The notes under the pieces were generated by a model, which was not told where the DNA came from, ran no database searches, and was given only the letters and a program-made list of their open reading frames with translations. Of a DNA stretch of 16,906 bases, positions 1 through 6,719 are shown one piece after another. The position numbers and the translations under genes were made by a program. The DNA is from Bacteroidota bacterium. Lineage in GTDB: Bacteria; Bacteroidota; Ignavibacteria; SZUA-365; JAADGX01. The DNA lies in contig JAJRXL010000031.1 in assembly GCA_024276335.1 (NCBI GenBank), positions 1-16,906 of the forward strand. Reading direction: 5' to 3'. Position 1 is the first letter of the stretch, and every line of letters starts with the position of its first letter.

Positions 1-665
1 CGAATCGTGATACCGTCCGCGAGATAGGAAAAAGCGGATTCGTCGGATATCCCACCGCCTACGTACATGGTCTCGCGGCGCTCACCGTTTCTCCGCTGGA
101 GCCAGAACCGTACCATGTGCGACTTATCCCATTGCAATTTAGATCGTAGTTCAATCCCTCCCGGCACGTTGTATAAATTCCACTCCGGCGTTTTGACACT
201 GGGACGAATGGCGGAAAGTATCTCAACCACGGAGCCTCCGTTGGTGCTGCCCGACGACTTGAACCGGACGAGATATCCCCTGTCCGAGATTTCGACGTTT
301 CCAACTTCTTCCAGGTTCGTTTTCATCATCGCCAGCATTTCTTCCAACTCCGCTCTCCGCGCTCGAACTTCCTCCTGGATCTGGTAACCATCTTCCGTCA
401 CTGCCTCGATACCCGACCGACCGATGTACACAAAATTGGTGATCCCGATTTGTGTTGCCAGGTCGCGTGCCGGGCCGTCCGAAAAAATGTGTATCACGTA
501 TCGATCACTGTAGGAGAGCCGTTCGAATTGTCTTTGAAGTCGAAATTGAGCCATGACCGTATCCGTGCTGCTCACCTTTGGCTTGAGTGCGCGATCGTAG
601 TCAAGAAAAATCATCGTCGGTTTTCGCGTGTAGATAAGCTGTTGTAAATCTTGGATTGAACTCAT
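1..665 (-). CDS. Trehalose-6-phosphate phosphatase-like HAD protein, degenerate, partial at left edge
   Basis: An open frame of at least 221 codons starts at ATG 665 and runs off the window. The ATG at 665 has GAGGA about 8 nt upstream; a second in-frame ATG at 671 is too close to it. Residue order follows the OtsB branch of the HAD superfamily: motif I FLDYDRALKP (D22, D24), a motif II-like IFSDG (S62), the conserved YIGRSGIE strand (80-87), WDKS (K181) and a motif IV-like YVGGGISDESAF (201-212). OtsB enzymes remove phosphate from trehalose 6-phosphate in the cytoplasm and normally carry DYDGT, SGR, DKG and GDDxTDEDAF. Here the GT of motif I, the KG glycine and the metal-binding Asp pair of GDD are replaced, although D22 and D24 remain. 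The fold assignment is fairly secure; activity is doubtful. Any OtsA partner would lie outside the window. It is divergent from pepD. Confidence 0.75.
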   Translation of the reverse strand, partial: MSSIQDLQQLIYTRKPTMIFLDYDRALKPKVSSTDTVMAQFRLQRQFERLSYSDRYVIHIFSDGPARDLATQIGITNFVYIGRSGIEAVTEDGYQIQEEVRARRAELEEMLAMMKTNLEEVGNVEISDRGYLVRFKSSGSTNGGSVVEILSAIRPSVKTPEWNLYNVPGGIELRSKLQWDKSHMVRFWLQRRNGERRETMYVGGGISDESAFSYLADGITI

Positions 666-987
666 CCTCATATTCCTCGAACAGTATTCATAAAAACCCA
701 TTCCCAATCATGCTGCTTGCCAAAAAAAGGCAAGTCTAATTAATGTAGTATTTTTCCGGGGCAATTGAAAGTTCGCGCATTTTTCCACCTCGTGGGTGCA
801 GGTGAAGCCCCTCGCGTTTCCGCATGTCCGGCATCCGGCTTTTCCCGGGACCCGGCCGGCAGTGTGACTACTTATCGTGCCGATCAGGTTGTTGCGTTAC
901 GTGTTGAGTTTTGATAAGTTGACCTGTTACTGGACAGTTGAGAAAAAGACTGAGGCATTATTCATAAGCATTTAAAGGAGAGAAACA
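666..987. other. Divergent intergenic region between the OtsB-like gene and pepD
   Basis: This 322-bp spacer has no convincing coding frame and must hold the start signals for both flanking genes. It contains a perfect 6-bp inverted repeat with an A7 loop (716-734), a G+C-rich stretch around 815-865 containing TCCCGGGA and GCCGGC, and three copies of GTTGA(G/C) at 903, 918 and 937. I could not pick a confident -35/-10 pair for either direction. An AAAGGAG Shine-Dalgarno at 974-980 belongs to pepD. Confidence 0.6.
716..734. repeat. Short perfect inverted repeat, CTTGCC-A7-GGCAAG
   Basis: The arms CTTGCC (716-721) and GGCAAG (729-734) are perfectly complementary and flank seven A residues. The site lies 45-70 bp upstream of the OtsB-like start codon. 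It could be a small hairpin in that gene's leader or a protein-binding site. There is no adjacent U-tract, so it is not an obvious terminator. Confidence 0.5.
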
Positions 988-2457
988 TTGGCTGTACAAC
1001 TCACTGACCTTCAGCCTGAAGCCCTCTGGCGGCATTTTCATGGAATAACCCGGGTTCCCCGGCCATCCAAGAAGGAAGTAAAAATTCTTGATTACCTGAA
1101 AAAAGTCATTTCCGACCTCGGCTACGACTTCGTGCAAGACGAAACCGGCAACATCGTTGTACGGAAACCCGCAACACCGGGCTACGAGAATGCGCCGACG
1201 GTTCTGATTCAAGGCCACGTCGACATGGTGTGTGAAAAGAACAAAGGCACGGACCACGATTTTGACAACGACCCCATCAACGCCTTCGTGGATGGTGAAT
1301 GGGTGAAGGCCAAGGGTACCACGCTTGGAGCGGACAACGGCATCGGCCTGGCGGCGGCGCTGGCGGTATTGGAAGCAAAGGACATCGTGCATCCCCCGAT
1401 GGAATTCCTCTTTACCGTCGATGAGGAAACAGGGCTTACCGGAGCCAAGGGGCTGAAGCCGGGCTTCCTTAAAGCGGACATCATGCTCAATCTTGATTCC
1501 GAAGAAGACGGCACCTTGTACGTCGGATGCGCTGGCGGCATGGACACCGCAGGGATTCTGAAAACAAATATCGCTGACACGCCCGCCGGTTACGTACCGG
1601 TGGAAATCATGGTTGATGGTCTCAAGGGAGGCCATTCCGGTCTCGATATTCACAGTGGCCGTGGCAATGCCATCAAGTTCCTGACCCGAATCCTGTCTGA
1701 TCTTGCGCAGCAGGTTGATCTCAAGCTCTCTACCATCAGCGGTGGCAGCAAGAGAAACGCCATACCACGAGAAGCCGAATGCGTCGTCTATGTTCCGGAG
1801 TCTTCGCTCGAAACAGTCGTAAAACGTGTGCGAGAACTCAACACCATTTTCCTTGAGGAGATCAAAACCGTCGAACCGGGTCTCCGGGTCTCCGCAAATA
1901 AAACGGAAGGAAACGGGAAAGCACTCTCCCAGGCGCAGTTCGAGACACTGGTCAGCACGTTGTATGCCCTGCCCCACGGGGTAATAAAAATGAGCGCGGA
2001 CATTCCCGGATTGGTGGAAACTTCAACCAACCTCGCAACCGTCACACAAGAATCGGACAAGATCGTTGTTGGCACCAGCCAGCGCAGTTCGGTGGAAACT
2101 GAGAAGCAGGACATTGTGAATCAAGTTATCGCGGTCTTTCGTCTGGCCGAACTGGAGATTGAATCCGGTGATGGCTACCCGGGCTGGAAGCCAAACATGG
2201 CATCGGCGGCGCTCCAATATGTAAAGGAATCTTACAAGAACCTATTTGGCGAGTATCCGCAAATCAAAGCCATACATGCCGGGCTGGAATGCGGTTTGAT
2301 CAGCGAGGTATTTCCGAACATGGATATGATTTCTTTCGGGCCGACAATCCAGGGGGCCCATTCACCGGAAGAAAAAGTGAATATCAAAGCCGTCCGGCGC
2401 TTCTGGGACCTCGTCGTGGACGTGCTTCATCGCATCGCCCAAAGTGCAGGTGGGTGA
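988..2457 (+). CDS. pepD: Aminoacyl-histidine (Xaa-His) dipeptidase, M20 family
   Basis: A cytoplasmic two-zinc M20 peptidase that cleaves dipeptides such as beta-Ala-His and other Xaa-His, feeding amino-acid recycling. The 489 residues match the usual PepD length (E. coli about 485). Visible motifs in order: QGHVDMV (H77, D79), LGADNGIG (D116), VDEETGLTGA (catalytic E146, metal E147), LNLDSEEDG (D170), the dimerisation-domain GGHSGLDIHSGRGNA near 214-228, and the closing GAHSPEE (H458). All expected metal ligands and the catalytic pair are present, so activity is likely. The start is TTG at 988, seven bases after AAAGGAG; no ATG fits as well. A rho-independent terminator follows about 60 bp after the stop, so it appears to be monocistronic. 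Confidence 0.96.
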   Translation: MAVQLTDLQPEALWRHFHGITRVPRPSKKEVKILDYLKKVISDLGYDFVQDETGNIVVRKPATPGYENAPTVLIQGHVDMVCEKNKGTDHDFDNDPINAFVDGEWVKAKGTTLGADNGIGLAAALAVLEAKDIVHPPMEFLFTVDEETGLTGAKGLKPGFLKADIMLNLDSEEDGTLYVGCAGGMDTAGILKTNIADTPAGYVPVEIMVDGLKGGHSGLDIHSGRGNAIKFLTRILSDLAQQVDLKLSTISGGSKRNAIPREAECVVYVPESSLETVVKRVRELNTIFLEEIKTVEPGLRVSANKTEGNGKALSQAQFETLVSTLYALPHGVIKMSADIPGLVETSTNLATVTQESDKIVVGTSQRSSVETEKQDIVNQVIAVFRLAELEIESGDGYPGWKPNMASAALQYVKESYKNLFGEYPQIKAIHAGLECGLISEVFPNMDMISFGPTIQGAHSPEEKVNIKAVRRFWDLVVDVLHRIAQSAGG

Positions 2458-2517
2458 AACTCCTGGTGAAGGTGCGCTCGTAAAGTAATCCAAGTCCGGT
2501 TGCAGGCAAACCACATG

Positions 2518-2544
2518 CCCCCGTTTTTTTCGGGGGTTTTTTTT
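2518..2544 (+). terminator. Rho-independent terminator of pepD
   Basis: A six-base-pair stem CCCCCG/CGGGGG (2518-2523 with 2531-2536) encloses a T7 loop and is followed directly by eight T residues (2537-2544). This is a textbook intrinsic terminator on the plus strand. Confidence 0.9.
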
Positions 2545-2573
2545 GACTTTTAAACAAAAACTGGTAGTATTAC
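2543..2573 (+). promoter_or_regulatory. Candidate sigma-70-like promoter for the HARE-HTH gene
   Basis: TTGACT (2543-2548) overlaps the end of the pepD terminator T-tract. Possible -10 boxes are TAGTAT (2565-2570, 16-bp spacer) or TATTAC (2568-2573, 19-bp spacer). The neighbouring 12-bp inverted repeat begins at about the expected transcription start. Inferred by eye only; the -10 is not ideal in either register. Confidence 0.4.
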
Positions 2574-2580
2574 ACTTAAC

Positions 2581-2610
2581 GTGAACAAAAGCATCCGAGC
2601 TTTTGTTTAC
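2581..2610. repeat. 12-bp inverted repeat upstream of the HARE-HTH gene
   Basis: The arms GTGAACAAAAGC (2581-2592) and GCTTTTGTTTAC (2599-2610) pair in 11 of 12 positions around a six-base loop, ATCCGA. A direct repeat TACCGG/TACCGG follows at 2615-2620 and 2622-2627. The position just after the candidate promoter suggests an operator or a leader hairpin. No U-tract follows, so it is unlikely to be a terminator. Confidence 0.65.
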
Positions 2611-2676
2611 AGGGTACCGGTTACCGGACACCAGACAGTCAGAAAATGAACTCTTCTATACAGAAAGGAGGCGCTA

Positions 2677-2934
2677 ATGCCTGGCCAAAGGAAAACAAAG
2701 GGAATGAAAATTTATGATGCCGCTCGAAAGGTGTTGGAGGAAGTAGGAGAACCGATGCATTACGCCGCTCTCACCGAAGAAATGATCAAACGCGGATACT
2801 GGAGGACGCTCAGCCAGACGCCGAAAGTTACGGTGTATTCTTCACTATACACGCATATGAAGAAGCATGAAGATTCGCCTTTCACACTTGTCAAGAAAAG
2901 TGTGTTTGGGCTCAAAAGCTGGAATGCACAGTAA
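2677..2934 (+). CDS. Small stand-alone HARE-HTH (winged-helix) domain protein
   Basis: This 85-residue protein consists almost wholly of a HARE-HTH domain (the HB1/ASXL/RpoE-delta type winged helix). Recognisable segments are KIYDAARKVLEEVGEPMHYAAL (about 11-32), the recognition-helix region EEMIKRGYWRTLSQTPKVTVYSS split around residue 42, and the C-terminal strand FTLVKKSVFGL (about 70-80). The family is thought to bind DNA or to contact RNA polymerase or chromatin-modifying partners; the role of single-domain bacterial versions is unknown. The start is secure, with AAAGGAGG five bases before ATG. The gene sits alone between a terminator and the DUF255 gene, with inverted repeats upstream that could be its own binding site. 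A function as a small DNA-binding regulator is inference. Confidence 0.88.
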   Translation: MPGQRKTKGMKIYDAARKVLEEVGEPMHYAALTEEMIKRGYWRTLSQTPKVTVYSSLYTHMKKHEDSPFTLVKKSVFGLKSWNAQ

Positions 2935-3055
2935 CAGCGGCATACGCTCATTCTACTGTCTTTTCCGATCCTTCCCGTTCGACCCAGGACTACCCCTTTC
3001 CTGAACGTGTAATTCATTCGAACTCTTCCTACCGGGTTCGTGTTAGGATAAAAGA

Positions 3056-5284
3056 ATGAAAGCTGCATTCAGAACACGAATGCTCCTGCTGCTGTTCCTG
3101 GGTTCCCAGATTCAGTGTCAGCCGAGCCTGAAAAGGACAAAACCGATGGCGCTTCCCCGCCCGAAATATGAACAGGATTTCACGATGCCGGATATGGCCG
3201 CGTTGCCACCGGACGGAGGCCCGCGTTTCAATCGCCTGATTTTCGAATCCAGTCCATACCTCCTTCAGCACGCGGACAATCCTGTAGATTGGTACCCGTG
3301 GAGTGATATCGCTTTCGAAAAAGCGCGGCGCGAAGACCGGCCGGTTTTCCTGTCTATCGGATACTCCACCTGTCACTGGTGCCACGTCATGGAACGTGAA
3401 TCATTCGAAGACAGCGGTGTCGCCGCATATCTCAACAAGTATTTTGTCGCGATCAAAGTGGATCGGGAAGAGCGGCCTGATATCGATCATGTGTACATGA
3501 CCGTCTGCCAGGCTTTGACCGGCAGTGGAGGATGGCCCCTGACCATTTTCATGACACCTGACGGCGAACCGTTTTTCGCCGGGACTTATTTCCCCCGTGA
3601 AGCCCGCTTTGGAAAGCCGGGGTTTCTAGAGGTGCTCAAACGCATCCATAATGTTTGGATCAATGATCGCAAAAATATCTTGGCTTCCGGGACACAAATC
3701 GTGCGGGCACTTCCGACATGGTCCGGCGCCTCGCCTGGCGATCCACTGGATCGTAACGTCCTTGTCAGGGCAGAGGAGCAATTCAAGCGCTCATACGATG
3801 CCAACAACGGCGGATTCGGCGGCGCTCCGAAATTTCCAATGGGACACACATTAAGCTTCCTGCTTCGGCGTTGGAAGCATACCGGTGATACCGTGCTGAG
3901 AGACATGGCAGTACATACTCTCCGCGCCATGTATAATGGTGGGATTTACGATCATCTCGGGTTCGGTTTTGCGCGGTATTCGACGGACTCCCGATGGCTG
4001 GTTCCACACTTCGAAAAAATGCTGTACGACCAGGCCCTGTTGCTGCGGGCATACACTGACGCTTACCAGGTTACACGCGATCCCTTTTTTGCGCGCGTTG
4101 TACGCGAAATCGCCACTTATGTTCAACGTGACATGACCGACTCCAGCGGTGGTTTCTACTCCGCGGAAAACGCGGATTCGGAAGGCAAGGAAGGCGCGTT
4201 CTACATCTGGAAAAAGAGGGAGATCCTCGACGTGCTTGGCGAAAACGATGGCACGTGGTTCTGTCGATGGTATGGCGTGACCGACAAGGGAAACTTTGAA
4301 CACGGTCTCAATATTCTCCACGTCACCCGCAACGCCGACGACTTTGCCAGCGTACTCGGAATCACTTCCACGGAATTCGAACAAAAGCTCGATACCCTGC
4401 GACACGATTTATTCATCCATAGACGACGACGTATTCATCCGTCCAAGGATGACAAAATCCTGACGTCGTGGAACGGATTGATGATCTCATCACTCGCCCG
4501 CGCAGGCTTTGTCCTCAATGATGATGCATTTCTCGGCGCGGCCTCCAACGCCGCCGATTTCCTCCTGACAAACATGGTCGCGGACGATAACACCATTCTG
4601 CATCGATGGAAAGCCGGCAAGTCTGGTATCGAAGGATACCTTGAAGACTACGCCTTCCTCGTCGACGGTTTGCTGGAGCTGTACCAGGCAACATTTGAGA
4701 TTACATACCTGGTGAAAGCGACGCAACTGCATAAAACCATGCTGCGGAAATTTCTCGATGCGGCGGACGGTACCCTGTTCCGTACCGCGCACAACGCGGA
4801 ACAATTGATCGTACGGCCGAAAGATTCGTACGACGGCGCGCTTCCTTCGGGCAATTCCATGGCGGCGTGGAATGCCATACGCATTGCCCGGCTTTCGGGC
4901 AGTTCCAACGAGGAAAGGGTCGCCGAACGCATCATGACCGGCTTTTCGAGCCAGGTACGACAAGCGCCAACCTCGAGCACCGTCATGCTCACGGCGCTGG
5001 ATTTTGCCGTGGGCCCCAGCCGCGAGATTATCATTGCAGGCAATCCTGCCGCCACTGATACACGCGAAATGATCGAAGTTGTACGGCACACATACCTGCC
5101 GGACGCGGTAGTACTTTTCTATCCCGGCGGAAAGACGGAGCAACAGGTTTTACGAATTGCTCCGTACTTGCAAGGCCAGGGGATGGTTGGCGACAAAGCT
5201 GCAGCCTACGTGTGCGAGAATTACGTCTGCCGGTTACCGGCGTTTAATCCACTGGATTTTCAACACCAACTGTACTCTAAATGA
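3056..5284 (+). CDS. Thioredoxin-like DUF255 (YyaL/SPATA20-type) protein with N-terminal signal sequence
   Basis: The family couples an N-terminal thioredoxin-like domain to an alpha/alpha-barrel like N-acylglucosamine 2-epimerases and six-hairpin glycosidases; its reaction is not established. Hallmarks seen: RLIFESSPYLLQHADNPVDW (60-79), the redox-like STCHWCH (C106, C109), KVDREERPDID (134-144), SGGWPLTIF with the cis-Pro equivalent P161, GGFGGAPKFP (252-261), HFEKMLYDQA (about 318-327) and DDKILTSWNG (about 465-475). At 742 residues it is longer than typical YyaL (roughly 600-700) because of an N-terminal extension: a basic start, hydrophobic LLLLFLGS and a Cys at 21 that could be a loose lipobox. 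The start at 3056 has AGGA seven bases upstream. A later ATG (3146, preceded by AAAAGGAC) would remove the signal and give a cytoplasmic form. The stop overlaps the next gene by 4 nt. Confidence 0.92.
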   Translation: MKAAFRTRMLLLLFLGSQIQCQPSLKRTKPMALPRPKYEQDFTMPDMAALPPDGGPRFNRLIFESSPYLLQHADNPVDWYPWSDIAFEKARREDRPVFLSIGYSTCHWCHVMERESFEDSGVAAYLNKYFVAIKVDREERPDIDHVYMTVCQALTGSGGWPLTIFMTPDGEPFFAGTYFPREARFGKPGFLEVLKRIHNVWINDRKNILASGTQIVRALPTWSGASPGDPLDRNVLVRAEEQFKRSYDANNGGFGGAPKFPMGHTLSFLLRRWKHTGDTVLRDMAVHTLRAMYNGGIYDHLGFGFARYSTDSRWLVPHFEKMLYDQALLLRAYTDAYQVTRDPFFARVVREIATYVQRDMTDSSGGFYSAENADSEGKEGAFYIWKKREILDVLGENDGTWFCRWYGVTDKGNFEHGLNILHVTRNADDFASVLGITSTEFEQKLDTLRHDLFIHRRRRIHPSKDDKILTSWNGLMISSLARAGFVLNDDAFLGAASNAADFLLTNMVADDNTILHRWKAGKSGIEGYLEDYAFLVDGLLELYQATFEITYLVKATQLHKTMLRKFLDAADGTLFRTAHNAEQLIVRPKDSYDGALPSGNSMAAWNAIRIARLSGSSNEERVAERIMTGFSSQVRQAPTSSTVMLTALDFAVGPSREIIIAGNPAATDTREMIEVVRHTYLPDAVVLFYPGGKTEQQVLRIAPYLQGQGMVGDKAAAYVCENYVCRLPAFNPLDFQHQLYSK

Positions 5285-6036
5285 CAGACACTGCATCTGA
5301 ATTCTACGATAGCATCTCGGGGTACTATGACACGATGACCCGGTTCGAACGCCGGGTGAAGGCCTTGGAAAAGCCCATGCGCCACCTGGCCGCAAAATTC
5401 GATACCGGCGTCATTGCGGACATTGCATGCGGCACCGGGGTTCACACCATTGCCCTGGGAAAGCTGGGCCGGAAGGTGGTTGGATTTGATGTGTCCGAAA
5501 AGATGATCCATATCGCACGGGAAAACACCCGCAGGCTTGGTATCAACTCCGTGCGTTTTGTGCAAGGGGAATTCCTGTCGCCAGCGATTACAGAATCCGG
5601 CCCCTTCTCGCTGATGCTATGTTTGGGGAACAGTATTCCACATATCCCTTCGCAAAACGAGCTGGTCCAGGCACTCACTTTATGGAAGAACGCGTTGTCA
5701 AAGGATGGAGCAATCATATTGGAACTGTTGAATTACGATCACATTCTTGAAACCCGGGCGAGGCTCATCGGCACCACGATTAATGATAACGAAACCATCA
5801 TCCGGTTTTACGACTTCACCTCTCCCCGCCTGACCTTCAACATTCTTCGATTGACACGGAAGGACGATAAGCAACAGGCGGAATGGCACTCCACGCTTCT
5901 TACGCCTTTTCGGGTAAGTGATATTACTAACGCGGCAAAAGACGCGGGCTACGGTTCGGTGGAGGTCTTTTCGTCTTTAACTGAAAATGAATGGATGCCC
6001 TCCGGCAACAACACGGTACTCGTTCTTCATCGTTAA
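5281..6036 (+). CDS. Class I SAM-dependent methyltransferase
   Basis: A 251-residue Rossmann-fold methyltransferase. The SAM-binding motif I is IADIACGTGVHTIAL (45-59), followed by the acidic residue at the end of strand 2 in VVGFDVSEKMI (D70), the post-II FVQGEFL region and LMLCLGNSIPHI as motif IV/V. The N-terminal FYDSISGYYDTM resembles small-molecule (glycine/sarcosine-like or Methyltransf_25/11) enzymes, but the substrate cannot be told from sequence. It starts with ATG inside the stop of the DUF255 gene (ATGA overlap), so the two are translationally coupled and probably work in one process. It ends 8 bp from the convergent gene on the other strand. Confidence 0.9.
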   Translation: MTDTASEFYDSISGYYDTMTRFERRVKALEKPMRHLAAKFDTGVIADIACGTGVHTIALGKLGRKVVGFDVSEKMIHIARENTRRLGINSVRFVQGEFLSPAITESGPFSLMLCLGNSIPHIPSQNELVQALTLWKNALSKDGAIILELLNYDHILETRARLIGTTINDNETIIRFYDFTSPRLTFNILRLTRKDDKQQAEWHSTLLTPFRVSDITNAAKDAGYGSVEVFSSLTENEWMPSGNNTVLVLHR

Positions 6037-6044
6037 CGGTTCAA

Positions 6045-6437
6045 TCAACGACAGCGGCGAGGTTGCCAGTAAATACTGTAAGACGGTTTTGGAATATACA
6101 CACCGCAGTCAGGATAATGACGATCAGGAACCTTCCGGACATGCTTGCGATGGAGATGGCGCTTCGGGTGATCTCCTTTTACATTGCAACCGTGACCGTT
6201 ACAAGCGTCTTGGTTACCAGAGCCACGAGTTTCTACTCTGACGATGATCTCCTTTCCAACAACCATATTCTGTGGGGAATTGGTGATGGAAAATAAATCG
6301 GCGTGCTTGATACAACCCGTTTTTTTCAACCCGTGCTGCGTGAAGTCCCGCGGTTGCCAACGGGAATAGCGTTCTTCCTGCGACTGAGCATTGATTGCGG
6401 ATGCCAAGAAAACAATGAGGAAGATATACTTAGTCAT
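6045..6437 (-). CDS. Small exported Cys/His-rich protein of unknown function
   Basis: I do not recognise the family. The 130 residues begin with a clean Sec signal peptide: Lys3, hydrophobic IFLIVFLASA, and a probable cleavage after AINA17 before QSQEE. The mature part is basic and holds five Cys (42, 79, 84, 111, 129) and many His, including an ACNGHGCN cluster (78-85) and KRHLHRKH (92-99). It has no transmembrane segment after the signal. Codon choice resembles neighbouring genes and the frame is open from ATG to TGA. The upstream ribosome-binding site is weak (GGGAAA about 7 nt away). It converges on the methyltransferase with an 8-bp gap and diverges from the histidine kinase. Metal binding or disulfide bonding is possible but only inferred. 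Overlapping frames on the plus strand are less convincing. Confidence 0.6.
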   Translation of the reverse strand: MTKYIFLIVFLASAINAQSQEERYSRWQPRDFTQHGLKKTGCIKHADLFSITNSPQNMVVGKEIIVRVETRGSGNQDACNGHGCNVKGDHPKRHLHRKHVRKVPDRHYPDCGVYIPKPSYSIYWQPRRCR

Positions 6438-6719
6438 AATATTGTTTCCCGATAGATGATGAAATACTGCGTTATGTCCGATGAGAATGCGGGTAATAGC
6501 TCCAAGGCCTCATGTTAAAAAAGATTTTGTTAATTCAAAAGCACGGATACTATAAATTTGTGACAGAACAAGTTGACACTCGTACTGATCGGCCGTTTTT
6601 GATTTTCTTTTCCCCTCTCTCTACTTTACACCAGCACTGGCGTGCGCTCCATACACCCGGGCATCAACCGGCACGACACGTATGATGGCTTTGACTTTCG
6701 AATCAAGCGGGACGCGACA
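6438..6719. other. Divergent intergenic region before the hybrid histidine kinase
   Basis: This 282-bp spacer, if the kinase starts at ATG 6720, separates the exported small protein from the kinase. It contains the promoter at 6527-6556 and a further TTGACA at 6573-6578 without a good -10. If GTG 6642 were the true kinase start the spacer would shrink to about 200 bp. No RNA gene or repeat was recognised. Confidence 0.5.
6527..6556 (+). promoter_or_regulatory. Sigma-70-like promoter for the hybrid histidine kinase
   Basis: TTGTTA (6527-6532) and TATAAA (6551-6556) are separated by 18 bp in an A+T-rich stretch. The -10 overlaps TAAATTTG, which also matches the Bacteroidota -7 element TAnnTTTG. 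Transcription would start near 6563, leaving a leader of about 155 nt to ATG 6720. Confidence 0.6.

Noticed and set aside
958..1977. Long minus-strand frame (339 codons) opposite pepD
   Set aside because: It is the antisense shadow of a fully conserved PepD; no domain is recognisable and it has Cys/Phe/Arg-rich shadow-like composition.
4490..5143. Minus-strand frame of 217 codons opposite the DUF255 gene
   Set aside because: Lies entirely within a conserved gene and shows no family resemblance.
5991..6296. Plus-strand open frame of about 100 codons with a hydrophobic segment, overlapping the methyltransferase end
   Set aside because: It starts inside the methyltransferase and lies opposite the signal-peptide-bearing minus-strand frame, which has better codon use and a sensible N terminus; the hydrophobic run is the complement of that gene.
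6573..6604. Second promoter starting at TTGACA 6573
   Set aside because: The -35 is perfect but the sequence 16-18 bp downstream (TTTTTG/TTTGAT) is a poor -10, while the TTGTTA/TATAAA pair upstream is better balanced.
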